Below, piece by piece: positions 6,876 to 15,680 of a DNA stretch of 64,000 nt. The notes below the pieces were generated by a model that searched no databases, was not told where the DNA came from, and worked only from the letters and a program-made list of their open reading frames with translations. The position numbers were made by a program, and so were the translations under genes. The DNA comes from Treponema sp. (GTDB lineage: Bacteria > Spirochaetota > Spirochaetia > Treponematales > Treponemataceae): positions 1 through 64,000 of the forward strand of contig JAFZLA010000064.1 of the NCBI GenBank assembly GCA_017551705.1. The letters are read 5' to 3'. Positions within the stretch are counted from its first letter, which is position 1, and every line of letters begins with the position of its first letter.

Positions 6876-9089
6876 TTACATCAGCTCGCTGACGATTTGG
6901 CAGGGATTCTTTCTGTTGTAAAGGTAGGCGTACATGGCGGCGGCGCTTACGACACGGCGGCCGTAGTCGCGGGTTTCGGCAAACGGAAGGGTTTCCAAAA
7001 ACAAGTCGCTCCACAAGTCGCCGCTCTCGTTCAATTCCAGCTTGCTGTTCCGTATCCAGCGGCGGACGACTGTGATTCCCGCGTTGTAGGCAAAGAGCGC
7101 CAACACACCCGAATTGTCCAAACGCCTTTTCATTTGCGAATAATAATATGTTCCAAAGCGGATGTTGGTGGCGGGATCCAGCAAATTGTAGTCGCCAGCC
7201 TTTAGCCGTTTGGCGCAGTCCGCCGCGGTCGCCTCCATCAATTGGGTCAAGCCAATCGCTCCCGCGTGGCTTTGGATGGCCGGCTCAAAAAAACTTTCGG
7301 TGCGGATTAGCGCGAACATAAGGTGGTCGTCAACTTCAAATTCTTTGGCGGAGGCGCGGATTTCTTGCAAAAAGTTTTGCGGGTACAAAAGCTCAAAGGC
7401 CTTGCGGCTTATTTGAATGCCGTCTATGTTGGCCGAGCGCGAAATCATTCTTAGGCTTTTTGAATAATAGTCGTTTTGGCCGTTCGCCATGTTGCGCAAA
7501 AATTCGCTCAGCCGCTCAACGGTGGCCAAGTCAATCATTTTTTTGTCGATGTCAAAAAAGAATTTCCAATCGTCGTAAATCAACTCGCCAAGCCCAAAGT
7601 CGGCGTAGCCCAAAAGCAATTTGCGGGCGGATTGGGGCTCCAGCGGCGGAGCGTTTTTGGCCTTGCCTTCGTTTGCATTTTGCGGCGCGCTCTTGGTCTT
7701 GCCGTCAGTCCGGGCGCCATTCCCGGTCTTGCCGTCATTCGCGGCAAAAAACATTTTGTCTATGTCGGCGGTTTGAAAGCCAAGCGCCTTGGCCGCCAAA
7801 AGCTTGTAGTAAACAAAGGTTCCCGGGTCGGTTTGCGCGGCCAAGCGATAATAGCCGTCAATCTTTTTTTTGTCCGCTCCTTCAGTCTGGCTTTCCATAA
7901 CCCGCGCCGTCAAATAGGCGTACTTAGAAAGAGTGGCCTGGCTCGCGCGGCCGTCTATGGCCGACAAAACTTTTTCAAACAAGTTCCACTTGCCGCCGCT
8001 AAAAAGCAGCACAGAAAGCGAGTCAAAAAAATCGTCAAAGTAATCCTTTTGGCCAAAGGAGGCCGCGTATTTTTGCAAGCCCGCAACCGCTTCCTCTGTC
8101 GAAATTTTTAGGCAAGACTGCAAGTAATACCAAAGCGCCTGGTCTCGCTCGTTTTCGTCAGCGGCCAAAACAAGAGCGGCCTCAAACTGCTTTAGCGCGC
8201 GGCGGCGGTAGTTGTCGTTTTTGTTGTAAAGCAAGCCCGAATAAATCATCGCGTAATAATTGATTCTCTTGTCGTTCCAGTCGCCGCCAGCCAACTCTTC
8301 AAAATATTTTGCGTTCTTAATGTCCTCGTTGTTTCCGTAAACGCAAGCGCGGCCCATGTCGGCCACCAATTGCCAAGTCAACGGAATCTTTTTATGTTCG
8401 ATTGTCAGCGCGCGGATTTGCTCATACATTTCGTAGGCCGCGTTGTAGTTTCCGCGATAGATGGCGATTCTAAATTGAATGGCAAACTCGGAATTGACGG
8501 CAAAGTCAGAAAATTGCGGCCCCGATCCGTCCGCGCCTGCGATGGCTTCTTCCAATTCGTCGCGCGCGTTTTGCTTGTAAAACTCGTAGTGAACGTCGCT
8601 AACCCGCCGCAATGTGAACCAATCAAAAACGCTTTTGTCAAAGCGCGAGTCTTTCTTTTTGTCCAAGGCTTGCAGCCTAAGCGCGGCCAAGTTGTTGTCG
8701 CAAACAGCCAAATCTATGTCGACGGTGGCCTCTATCGCGCGCGCGTATTCTTTGTCGGCCAAAAATTCTCGGCATACAAAAAGCTTTGCGTCGTCGTCGT
8801 TGTATTCCCTCAAATAATCGGAGCACCTTTTTATTCTTTCTTGAATGTCTCCCATCAAGCAAAGCTGCTTCATGGATTTGCGCGCGGCCCAGTAACTGGC
8901 TTTTTTTGCGGAACGAAAAAAATACTTTTGCGCGGCTTCGGAATTGTTTTCCCTAAGGGCCAGCATTCCGTTAAAATAATTTGCGTCCGCTCCGTAAAAT
9001 TTATTTAAAGAAACTTTTTCCTGCGAGCAGGCCGTGAACAAAGAGAAAAAAGCCAGAGTGAGAATTGTTTTTTTTGCGGAAGAAAACAT
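6876..9089 (-). CDS. Lytic transglycosylase (SLT domain) lipoprotein
   Basis: 737-residue membrane-anchored murein transglycosylase, cleaving the MurNAc-GlcNAc bond in the periplasm. The signal peptide ends in a lipobox FTAC near residue 21. Residues about 30-560 are alpha-helical superhelical repeats as in Slt70. The C-terminal SLT domain shows LMFALIRTESFFEPAIQSHA with the catalytic Glu, GAIGLTQLMEATA, and LALFAYNAG. A low-complexity insert around residue 455 (NDGKTGNGARTDGKTKSAPQ and on) interrupts the helical part. The ATG at 9089 overlaps the upstream LysM stop as TGATG; a GTG one codon earlier is the alternative. Co-transcribed with the LysM protein, which also targets peptidoglycan. 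Confidence 0.88.
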   Translation of the reverse strand: MFSSAKKTILTLAFFSLFTACSQEKVSLNKFYGADANYFNGMLALRENNSEAAQKYFFRSAKKASYWAARKSMKQLCLMGDIQERIKRCSDYLREYNDDDAKLFVCREFLADKEYARAIEATVDIDLAVCDNNLAALRLQALDKKKDSRFDKSVFDWFTLRRVSDVHYEFYKQNARDELEEAIAGADGSGPQFSDFAVNSEFAIQFRIAIYRGNYNAAYEMYEQIRALTIEHKKIPLTWQLVADMGRACVYGNNEDIKNAKYFEELAGGDWNDKRINYYAMIYSGLLYNKNDNYRRRALKQFEAALVLAADENERDQALWYYLQSCLKISTEEAVAGLQKYAASFGQKDYFDDFFDSLSVLLFSGGKWNLFEKVLSAIDGRASQATLSKYAYLTARVMESQTEGADKKKIDGYYRLAAQTDPGTFVYYKLLAAKALGFQTADIDKMFFAANDGKTGNGARTDGKTKSAPQNANEGKAKNAPPLEPQSARKLLLGYADFGLGELIYDDWKFFFDIDKKMIDLATVERLSEFLRNMANGQNDYYSKSLRMISRSANIDGIQISRKAFELLYPQNFLQEIRASAKEFEVDDHLMFALIRTESFFEPAIQSHAGAIGLTQLMEATAADCAKRLKAGDYNLLDPATNIRFGTYYYSQMKRRLDNSGVLALFAYNAGITVVRRWIRNSKLELNESGDLWSDLFLETLPFAETRDYGRRVVSAAAMYAYLYNRKNPCQIVSELM

Positions 9090-10306
9090 CACTCTTCCGG
9101 AATCTTGATGTACGTTCCGGCTACGATATGGTTGGGATTTTTAATGCCGTTGTATCTAGCGATCTTTTTGTATCGCCAAGGATTCTTGTAGTAAGCGGCC
9201 GAGATGTCCCAAAGAGTGTCGCCCCACTTGATTTTGTAAGTGATGACTTTAGGCTCTTTCTTCGCTTCGGGTTTGGGAAGGTCGGGAACAACAATCTCCG
9301 CTTCTTCGATTACAACAACCTCGTCTTCTTTTGCGGCAGGCGCCGGCGGAGGCAATGGTTCCTCCTTTTGAGCGGGAGGCGGAAGAGGAGCGGCTTGCTC
9401 TTGAACCTGCTCATTTTGGGAACTCTTTGAAGTGAGCAAATTGAATCTTGACGGAATGACAAACAAGAGGAGCAAAACAGCCAACACGCAGATGATGGCG
9501 CAAATCAAGCACACCAAAACAGGCAGGCGGGTTTTCTTTCGTTCGCTGTCAATGTCGTTTTCGTCATAAAGGCTGTCAAAGCTTGTGTCCGAAGAAGAGG
9601 CCTGGTTTTGGTCGTTTTCAAAAACGGGCTCGTTGTCAAAAGTCGGATCCTTAAATTCTTCGTCGTCAAATTTAAGCGGCTCGTCATCGGACTGCGCGGC
9701 GGGCTCTTCAAAATCCGGCATGTTAAAGTCGGGCATGTCGATGTTCTCGTCAACGGGAACTTCTGTCTGGTCAAAGTCAGGAAGGGCAAAATCGTCCGAT
9801 TCAGTCTCAGCCTTTTTTGCGGGAACGTCGTCGACAACAGTCTCCGCCTCGGGAGCGGGGCCTTCGTCAAATGAAGGCATGTCAAAGTTAATGTCGTCAA
9901 GCTCGGACTTGACCTTGATTTCTTCGGCGGCTCCAAGCAAGCCCTTTCCAGTTCCGGGATTTTTGTCGCTGGCCAAAAGGACTTCGCCTAGGTTCGCGCT
10001 GAACGAAGCCTCTTCGTTTGTAGATTCGTCTTTGAGTTGGGCCTCGACGTTGTCGTTCTTGTCAAGCGAAAGCGACAAGTTGATGTCGGGCTGGCCGTTA
10101 GGCTGGCGTTCCAATTTATTGATTTTGAGCGTGTCGATTAAAATCGCGTCTTCCATTGAGCCGCTTTCGCTGGCGTACAAAGAAACCTGAACGGTGGTCT
10201 GGTTGTCCTTTACAGTGGTGAGATTGATTTTCTTTTTGTCAGGCTGTCCTTGTTCCATGATGGGGAAAAAGGCGCCGTCCGCCAATTTAATGCCTATTTT
10301 TTTCAT
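9089..10306 (-). CDS. LysM protein with Hsp70-substrate-domain-like N-terminus
   Basis: 405-residue single-pass membrane protein. Residues 1-120 resemble the Hsp70 substrate-binding beta domain: KKINLTTVKDNQTTVQVSLY followed by SLSLDKNDNVEAQLKDESTN, compared with the DnaK pattern DNQ..V.I.VYQGE...I...DANGI..V.AKD. Residues 125-255 are a very acidic linker with repeated DMPDF-type units. A transmembrane helix (LPVLVCLICAIICVLAVLLL) lies near 262-284 with preceding RKKTR, giving a cytoplasmic N-terminus. A Pro/Glu-rich stretch and a LysM domain (YKIKWGDTLWDISAAYY, then NPNHIVAGTYIKIP) follow in the periplasm. Leaderless-type promoter. Heads a unit with the transglycosylase. The Hsp70 likeness is by eye only. 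Confidence 0.8.
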   Translation of the reverse strand: MKKIGIKLADGAFFPIMEQGQPDKKKINLTTVKDNQTTVQVSLYASESGSMEDAILIDTLKINKLERQPNGQPDINLSLSLDKNDNVEAQLKDESTNEEASFSANLGEVLLASDKNPGTGKGLLGAAEEIKVKSELDDINFDMPSFDEGPAPEAETVVDDVPAKKAETESDDFALPDFDQTEVPVDENIDMPDFNMPDFEEPAAQSDDEPLKFDDEEFKDPTFDNEPVFENDQNQASSSDTSFDSLYDENDIDSERKKTRLPVLVCLICAIICVLAVLLLLFVIPSRFNLLTSKSSQNEQVQEQAAPLPPPAQKEEPLPPPAPAAKEDEVVVIEEAEIVVPDLPKPEAKKEPKVITYKIKWGDTLWDISAAYYKNPWRYKKIARYNGIKNPNHIVAGTYIKIPEE

Positions 10307-10313
10307 AATCTCT

Positions 10314-10343
10314 ATTATACCACACTCTGTGTGGTTTTGGCAA
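10314..10343 (-). promoter_or_regulatory. Promoter of LysM-SLT unit with internal palindrome
   Basis: Minus strand: TTGCCA (10343-10338), 18 bp, TATAAT (10319-10314), 7 nt to the ATG at 10306, no ribosome site. The spacer holds a perfect inverted repeat ACCACAC-TCT-GTGTGGT (10319-10335, plus strand), a candidate repressor site. Confidence 0.7.
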
Positions 10344-10357
10344 GGAAAATGTCCGCT

Positions 10358-11383
10358 CTAAAAGTTGTGGATGTATCTAAACGCGATTCGTTTAAAATAC
10401 CATTCCCCGCCGGAAGACCGCATTTCCAAGACGTTTTGGTCGCGTCCGTTATAGGTTCCTTTCTTTGAGTCAAAGCCGCGCCTGCGTTCAAACGTAAAAA
10501 GAACCAACAGCATGTCCTTTTTTGTAAACGAGACCATAAAAAGCGGCGACAAGGTCATGTTGCAAAAATTGCCGTCAAAGGCCCTGTATTTTGAGTCAAA
10601 TTGGCTGTCGGAAAAGTAGCCGGTAAATTCGGCCTGAAAGCCTACCATGCTAAGTTTTAGCGGCATTTGGTAGCCCAAAATTACGTTGGCGTAATACCAA
10701 GGTCCGTTCACTTTGGCGTAATCGCTAGCCCAGCACCAAGGATGGCCTTTTTCTTGGCCGGTCAAGCCGCTTAGGCGAAAGTCATAGCTGGCCATAAAGA
10801 CGATATGGTGCCAGTCTCCGGGCCAAACCGCCTCCGCGTCAAATTGCAAGGTTCCGCCAATGCTAAATTCGCCGTACCAATTGGCAAAGGGCGTCAAATT
10901 GTCGTATTCTCCGCTTGACGCGTTGTATGTGGCCAAGCCCTGCGCTCCAAGGAAGGGCCAGCCGGTTCCTGCGGTAAGACCCGCGTTGACCACAAAAAAA
11001 GCCACGGGCGTCCAGCTGGCAAAAATTCTTGGCTTAAAAGTCGCCGGAGAAATTTGGCATTCGGCGCCCAACTTTAGTTTGTTTCCTTTTGTAAGAAAGT
11101 TTGAGCCGGGGAGCGGAATCGTGTAATCATACGAAGCGGTGACGCCAAACTGCAAGCTGTCATAGGGCCCAGTTATCGGAGCGAACCTCTCTCCGTTTCC
11201 CGCTACCATGTCGCTGTAGGGATAGTAGGCAAAGTCCGTAAAAATGCTGAATCTGTGCGGAGACTTGCGTTCGTCCAAACGCTCCTCCAAAATCCGCTCA
11301 TCCTCATCCATAGTTTCTTGGGAAAAAACAAAGGCGGCCGTAAAAATCAGCGCCATAGCCGCCCAAACAACTCTCTTTTTCAT
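10358..11383 (-). CDS. Putative outer-membrane beta-barrel protein
   Basis: 341-residue exported protein of unknown specific function. The signal peptide ends around FVFSQ. The mature part alternates polar and aromatic residues, is rich in Tyr, Phe, Trp and Gly, and ends IRYIHNF-like (FKRIAFRYIHNF) with a terminal Phe, all typical of an outer-membrane barrel. The start at 11383 is chosen over an upstream CTG/GTG frame extension because the signal peptide begins there and TATAAT lies 6 nt upstream. It stands alone, divergent from the PrsW-like gene. Confidence 0.65.
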   Translation of the reverse strand: MKKRVVWAAMALIFTAAFVFSQETMDEDERILEERLDERKSPHRFSIFTDFAYYPYSDMVAGNGERFAPITGPYDSLQFGVTASYDYTIPLPGSNFLTKGNKLKLGAECQISPATFKPRIFASWTPVAFFVVNAGLTAGTGWPFLGAQGLATYNASSGEYDNLTPFANWYGEFSIGGTLQFDAEAVWPGDWHHIVFMASYDFRLSGLTGQEKGHPWCWASDYAKVNGPWYYANVILGYQMPLKLSMVGFQAEFTGYFSDSQFDSKYRAFDGNFCNMTLSPLFMVSFTKKDMLLVLFTFERRRGFDSKKGTYNGRDQNVLEMRSSGGEWYFKRIAFRYIHNF

Positions 11384-11389
11384 GCCGAC

Positions 11390-11419
11390 ATTATAGCCCC
11401 AAAGCGCTTGCAAGCGCAA
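11390..11419 (-). promoter_or_regulatory. Promoter of OMP gene with 14-bp palindrome
   Basis: Minus strand TTGCGC (11419-11414), 18 bp, TATAAT (11395-11390), 6 nt to the ATG at 11383. A perfect palindrome GCGCTTGCAAGCGC (11404-11417) covers the -35 and spacer and could be an operator. Confidence 0.6.
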
Positions 11420-11446
11420 GTCCAACGCAATGGCCGCGGGGCGGCG

Positions 11447-11475
11447 TTGACTTGCAAAAAGGCGCGTTTTAAAGT
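11447..11475 (+). promoter_or_regulatory. Promoter of PrsW-like operon (leaderless)
   Basis: TTGACT (11447-11452), 17 bp, TAAAGT (11470-11475), then 7 nt to the ATG at 11483; no Shine-Dalgarno is present. Confidence 0.55.
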
Positions 11476-11482
11476 ATTCTAT

Positions 11483-12610
11483 ATGATTATGAATGTATAC
11501 GCGCCGATAATTTTGTGTTTCGTTCCCTTTGTGACCATGTTCGCCTTGTTCGCGATTTTGGTTCCCAATTTTTCAGCGCCAAAAGGTTTGGTCGCCTCGT
11601 TGGCGGGACTTTTGGCCTTGATTCCGATTGCCATAGTTCAGTTCGCCGTTCCGGGAATGCACCTTTTTGGCAGAAGCGGAGCGATTTCAATCATTCTTTA
11701 TTCCATCATTTTTTTGGGCCTCATCGAGGAATGCTTTAAGGCGCTTTTGCTTTTTATTGTCGGAGCCAAAGAAGAAAAGCTCAGCTGCTGGTTTTGCTAT
11801 TCCCTTTTGGCGGGAATGATTTTTGGCAGCTTTGAGTCGGTCATTTACTTTTTGCTGGACATCCAAAACATCGGCCACGGAGTTACGCTCAACTTGATTT
11901 ACTTGCGAATGTTCACAGCCGTTTTGATTCACACACTTTGCGCAGGCCTTGGCGGTTTTACCATTTATTACTTCAAAAATTTAAGGTGGAACGTTTGGCC
12001 GCTTTTGAACGCTGTTTTGATTCACGGCCTTTACGACTATTTTGTTTCGTTCGACACCAACGTAAAATTCTTTTGCGTGATCGTAATTTTGAGCGCCGTG
12101 ATAAAGTGCCGCGTCTGCTACTTGCAAATCGCGGAGGAACTTAGGACAAAGAAAAGCGTGAGGCGAACAATCATCGACCCAAACAAAACAGTCGAAATGC
12201 CAAAGAACCCTGCGATTATCATTCCTGTAAACAATTCCGTCAAAGCCAAGTCTCTTGAGGAAGATGTTGCAGACGAAGACGTTGAAGACTTTGACCAAAT
12301 CGAGCGCGAGGCCAAGAGCCAGCTAAAGGCGCAAAAGAAGCCCGCGGCAAAAAAAGCGGCTCCCGCAAAAAAGACTGCGGCAAAAAGCGCCGGCAAAACA
12401 AAGACTGCAAGCAAGCCAAAAACTGCCGCGACCAAAACTGCAAGCAAGCCTAAGACCAGCGGCAAAACAAAAACTGCAGCCAAGCCCAAGACGCGCGCGG
12501 CTGCAAGCGCAAGCAAAAAAACTGCCGCAAAGCCCGCGTCCAAAACAAAAACTGCAAGCAAGACTAAAAAACCCGCGGCTAAAAAGCCTGCCTCAAAAGG
12601 AAAAAAATAA
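11483..12610 (+). CDS. PrsW-like intramembrane protease with Lys/Ala/Pro tail
   Basis: 375 residues. Residues 1-230 are a polytopic membrane domain of the PrsW (M82) family: EECFK at 82-86, FES at 117-119, H150 in HTLCAG and H181 in HGLYDYF are the family's conserved Glu and His positions. PrsW cleaves anti-sigma factors in Bacillus; the substrate here is unknown. From about residue 285 on, the protein is a highly basic tail built of AAKK, KTASKPKTA and similar units, like histone H1 C-termini; the acyl-CoA ligase at 53169-55223 has the same type of tail. ATG 11489 is an alternative start. The stop overlaps the next ATG as TAATG. Confidence 0.8.
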   Translation: MIMNVYAPIILCFVPFVTMFALFAILVPNFSAPKGLVASLAGLLALIPIAIVQFAVPGMHLFGRSGAISIILYSIIFLGLIEECFKALLLFIVGAKEEKLSCWFCYSLLAGMIFGSFESVIYFLLDIQNIGHGVTLNLIYLRMFTAVLIHTLCAGLGGFTIYYFKNLRWNVWPLLNAVLIHGLYDYFVSFDTNVKFFCVIVILSAVIKCRVCYLQIAEELRTKKSVRRTIIDPNKTVEMPKNPAIIIPVNNSVKAKSLEEDVADEDVEDFDQIEREAKSQLKAQKKPAAKKAAPAKKTAAKSAGKTKTASKPKTAATKTASKPKTSGKTKTAAKPKTRAAASASKKTAAKPASKTKTASKTKKPAAKKPASKGKK

Positions 12611-12801
12611 TGGCCAACGGACTGGAAGACTTGCAAGAAAAAAACAAGAACAAAGCCGCGCCGCTGGACAAACATCAGTTTAGCCAGTGGAACAATTTTC
12701 AAGGCCGCGAGGACGCGGAAATGCTTGAAGAAAAATCATCGCGCTGGAACGCCAAAAAAGCCGCGCGCCGCGAATACGACGCGTGGTCAGAGGAGGATTA
12801 A
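12610..12801 (+). CDS. Small charged protein of unknown function
   Basis: 63 residues, strongly charged and Lys/Glu/Asp/Trp-rich ([18 protein letters not shown], then [13 protein letters not shown]). No domain recognised. Its reality is supported by start/stop overlap with the PrsW gene (TAATG) and by a stop 1 nt before the UPF0210 ATG, whose AGGAGG site lies inside its last codons. Probably cytoplasmic. Confidence 0.65.
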   Translation: MANGLEDLQEKNKNKAAPLDKHQFSQWNNFQGREDAEMLEEKSSRWNAKKAARREYDAWSEED

Positions 12802-12802
12802 A

Positions 12803-14164
12803 ATGTTATTCACGCCTGTAGAAATTGAAGAGACAGTAAATATGTTCATGCGCCAAAAGCTTGACGTGCGCTGCATCACGATGGGCATTTCGCTTTTGGA
12901 CTGCGCCGACCCCGACCCCAAGCGCGCCTGCCAAAAAATTTACGACAAAGTCATGGGCAAGGCAAAGAACTTGGTCAAAGTTGGCCGAGACATCGAAAGC
13001 GACTTTGGCGTTCCAATCATCAACAAGCGAATCTCCGTAACGCCAATCGCGCTTGTCGCCGGCGCCAGCAACGCGCAAAGCTATGTTGACTACTGCAAGA
13101 CTTTGGACAAGTGCGCCAAAGAGCTGGGGGTGAACTTTATCGGAGGATTCAGCGCGCTCGTTCAAAAAGGAATCACGCCCGCCGACAAAATCTTGATAGA
13201 CTCAATTCCGCAAGCGCTCAGCGAAACCGAATGCGTTTGCTCAAGCGTGAACGTTGGCACGACCAAAAGCGGCATCAACATGGACGCTGTAAAATTGATG
13301 GGCGAGACAATCAAAAAGACCGCCGAGCTTTCCAAAAACTGCGCGGTAAACGGCTGCGCAAAGCTTGTGGTCTTTACCAACGCTCCCGAAGACAACCCCT
13401 TTATGGCGGGCGCCTTTCACGGACCCGGAGAGGGCGACACAGTGATTAACGTTGGCGTTTCCGGCCCGGGCGTAATCTTGGCCGCCGCGCGCGAATTTAA
13501 AGGCAAGCCCATCAACGAACTGGCCGACGGCATCAAAAAGATGGCGTTTAAAATCACCCGCATGGGCCAGCTTGTAGGAACGGAAGCCGCCGCCCGCCTT
13601 GGAGTCAAGTTTGGCATTTTGGACTTGAGCCTCGCGCCCACTCCCGAAGTCGGCGACAGCGTTGCCCGCATTTTGGAAGAAATCGGTTTGGAAGGCGCGG
13701 GCGCTCCGGGAACAACGGCGGCCCTGGCAATGCTCACCGACATGGTAAAGAAGGGCGGCGTAATGGCCAGCACAAACGTCGGCGGCCTTAGCGGCGCCTT
13801 CATTCCCGTAAGCGAAGACGAAGGCATGATCAACGCCGTCCAACAGCATTCAATCACCTTGGAAAAATTGGAGGCCATGACTTGCGTTTGCTCGGTCGGC
13901 CTCGACATGATTGCAATTCCCGGCGACACAAGCGCCACGACCATCAGCGGCATCATGGCCGACGAAATGGCCATCGGCATGGTCAACAACAAGACCACCG
14001 CCGTCCGCCTTATTCCCGCCCCCGGCAAAAAAGCCGGCGAATGGGTTGAGTTTGGCGGCTTGCTTGGCGGCTGCCCCGTAATCGACGTCAACAAGTTCTC
14101 CTGCGCGGACTTCATTAACCGCGGAGGAAGAATCCCGGCGCCTATTCACAGCTTTAGGAACTAG
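12803..14164 (+). CDS. UPF0210 (DUF711) family protein
   Basis: 453-residue protein of the UPF0210/DUF711 family, structurally related to the pyruvate formate-lyase fold but of unknown function. Recognisable stretches are [44 protein letters not shown] and [17 protein letters not shown]. The start at 12803 is fixed by AGGAGG at 12791-12796. In many genomes the gene follows an ACT-domain gene; that partner is absent here and the upstream neighbours are a PrsW-like protease and a small charged protein. The stop codon TAG is part of a family 2 repeat. Confidence 0.9.
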   Translation: MLFTPVEIEETVNMFMRQKLDVRCITMGISLLDCADPDPKRACQKIYDKVMGKAKNLVKVGRDIESDFGVPIINKRISVTPIALVAGASNAQSYVDYCKTLDKCAKELGVNFIGGFSALVQKGITPADKILIDSIPQALSETECVCSSVNVGTTKSGINMDAVKLMGETIKKTAELSKNCAVNGCAKLVVFTNAPEDNPFMAGAFHGPGEGDTVINVGVSGPGVILAAAREFKGKPINELADGIKKMAFKITRMGQLVGTEAAARLGVKFGILDLSLAPTPEVGDSVARILEEIGLEGAGAPGTTAALAMLTDMVKKGGVMASTNVGGLSGAFIPVSEDEGMINAVQQHSITLEKLEAMTCVCSVGLDMIAIPGDTSATTISGIMADEMAIGMVNNKTTAVRLIPAPGKKAGEWVEFGGLLGGCPVIDVNKFSCADFINRGGRIPAPIHSFRN

Positions 14165-14240
14165 CCGCTCGTACCGTTGAACGCAAGACCTTAATCGTTG
14201 TTTCGAGCGGGTTAACCGCGTCCTTACGGACGCTGCCCGC
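14162..14240 (+). repeat. Family 2 double-hairpin repeat, copy A
   Basis: Begins with the UPF0210 stop codon. Arms CCGCTCG (14165-14171) and CGAGCGG (14204-14210) enclose 32 nt; a 7-nt linker leads to hairpin GCGTCC-TTAC-GGACGC (14218-14233). Same arm, loop and linker lengths as copies B and C. Confidence 0.85.
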
Positions 14241-14251
14241 ATTTTTACAAC

Positions 14252-14289
14252 AAAAAAAAGCCGGCCCCGCAATTGGAGCCGGCCTTTTT
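14252..14289. terminator. Bidirectional Rho-independent terminator
   Basis: A run of A, then GCCGGC ... GCCGGC with an intervening CCCGCAATTGGA, then T5. It lies between convergent UPF0210 (+) and fabV (-) and can serve both. Confidence 0.8.
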
Positions 14290-14308
14290 GTTTGCGTTTA
14301 AAGCGCGC

Positions 14309-15556
14309 TTAATCTATTGAGCGCATGTCAGCGACATCCTTGTTGTAGTCAACGCCTTCAACGTCAAAGCCGTTTGTGACCAAGAAGTCGTGCTTGTAGC
14401 CTTCGAGGTCGCAGTACTCGCGCACGTTGTCGTCGTTGACGGCGGCCATAGCCTTTTGGGCTTGAGCCTGAACGTCGTCGCGCAATTCCCAGTCGTCGAT
14501 GCGGATGCGATGCTCTGCGTCAACAGGAACGTCTCCCAAGGCGCCGCCGTTTATGTAAAGGCGCTCGCTGAACAAGCGTTCCATCTGCTCGATGCAGCCT
14601 TCGTGGATTCCCATCTTTTTCATAATCTTGAACAAGACGGCAAGGTAAAGGGAGATGATCGGGATAACCGCGCTTGAGCGGGTGACCAAGCCCTTGTTTT
14701 CGGAAACGTAGGCGGAACCATTGACGCTCTTTTTGAGCTGCTCGTTAAGGTTGAGCGCGGTCTTTTCCAAATGCTTTTTGGCCTGGCCGATTGTTCCGTC
14801 GCGGTAAATCGGGTGGCTCAATTCGGGTCCGATGTAAGAATAGGCCAGAGTGCAAAAGCCGTCAGCCAAAACGCCGGCCTTTTGCAAAGCGTCAATCCAA
14901 AGCTGCCAGTCTTCGCCGCCCATTACTTTTACGGTTGTCTCAATCTCAGCGTCGTTGGCGGGATCGGCGCTCATCTCTGTCAATTTTTCGTTGATGATGT
15001 CCAAGCATTTTCCGCCGTAGGTTTTTCCAATCGGCTTGATTACCGAGCGGTACATAACGTGGGCGCCGGTCTCAGGGTCGATTTTGTCGGGGTCGTTGCG
15101 TACGGGGCTGGCCAATGAATAAATGAGCAAGTCAATTTTTCCGCCCATCTTTTTTATTTCTTCTATTACCGAAGCGCGCATTTCGTTGGAGTAAGCGTCG
15201 CCGTTGAGCGTTACCGATTTGAGTCCGGCGGCCTTGGCGGCGCGGTCAAAAGCGGCGTTGTTGTACCAACCGGGAGTTCCGCCCTTGGTCTCTGTAGCTT
15301 CTTTTTCGAACGACACGCCGATTGTGTCCGCGCCGTACTCAAAGGCGGCCGTGATGCGGCTGGCAAGTCCGTAGCCTGTTGAGCAGCCCAAGACCAAAAC
15401 TGTCTTGGGGCCCTTTCCGCCTTCGGCCGCCGCAAGAACTCCGCGCTTGGCCTTTTGCGCTTGGACGTACGCGATTTCGCGCTCAACTTCTTTGGCGCAT
15501 CCAACCGGGTGCGCGTTGATGCAAATGTTGCTTCTGATTTTGGGTGTGATTACCAT
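14309..15556 (-). CDS. fabV: FabV/Ter trans-2-enoyl-CoA (ACP) reductase
   Basis: 415-residue NADH-dependent enoyl reductase of the FabV/Ter family. It reduces the trans-2 double bond of enoyl-ACP or enoyl-CoA (crotonyl-CoA in the treponemal Ter enzyme). Motifs: VLVLGCSTGYGLASRITAAF is the nucleotide-binding loop, LIYSLASPVR follows the fold, and YRDGTIGQAKK holds the Y-x8-K active-site pair. The length is typical. A GGAGG site precedes the start, with a family 1 structured repeat just upstream. It follows fabF in the same direction, so both are probably expressed together for fatty-acid elongation; butyrate-type metabolism is an alternative role. Confidence 0.95.
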   Translation of the reverse strand: MVITPKIRSNICINAHPVGCAKEVEREIAYVQAQKAKRGVLAAAEGGKGPKTVLVLGCSTGYGLASRITAAFEYGADTIGVSFEKEATETKGGTPGWYNNAAFDRAAKAAGLKSVTLNGDAYSNEMRASVIEEIKKMGGKIDLLIYSLASPVRNDPDKIDPETGAHVMYRSVIKPIGKTYGGKCLDIINEKLTEMSADPANDAEIETTVKVMGGEDWQLWIDALQKAGVLADGFCTLAYSYIGPELSHPIYRDGTIGQAKKHLEKTALNLNEQLKKSVNGSAYVSENKGLVTRSSAVIPIISLYLAVLFKIMKKMGIHEGCIEQMERLFSERLYINGGALGDVPVDAEHRIRIDDWELRDDVQAQAQKAMAAVNDDNVREYCDLEGYKHDFLVTNGFDVEGVDYNKDVADMRSID

Positions 15557-15594
15557 TTTTTAGTCCTCCGTTATGTGTGTCTATAATGCGCCTG

Positions 15595-15680
15595 AACGCG
15601 CGAGCTTGGTCGCGAGCGCGTTTGTTGGCGTTGCGCGGCAAACCTTCATTTTGAGGCTTGCCTACGATTTTAGTTGCCGC
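15595..15680 (-). repeat. Family 1 5'-UTR structured repeat, copy a (before fabV)
   Basis: In fabV sense: P1 arms GCGGC (15680-15676) and GCCGC (15639-15635) enclose 36 nt with an inner hairpin GCAAGCCT/AGGTTTGC; a 12-nt linker; P2 arms AACGCGC (15622-15616) and GCGCGTT (15601-15595) with a 14-nt loop. Ends 38 nt before the fabV ATG. The fabF stop codon lies inside it. The related copies are at 44804-44889 and 60550-60635. Confidence 0.8.
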
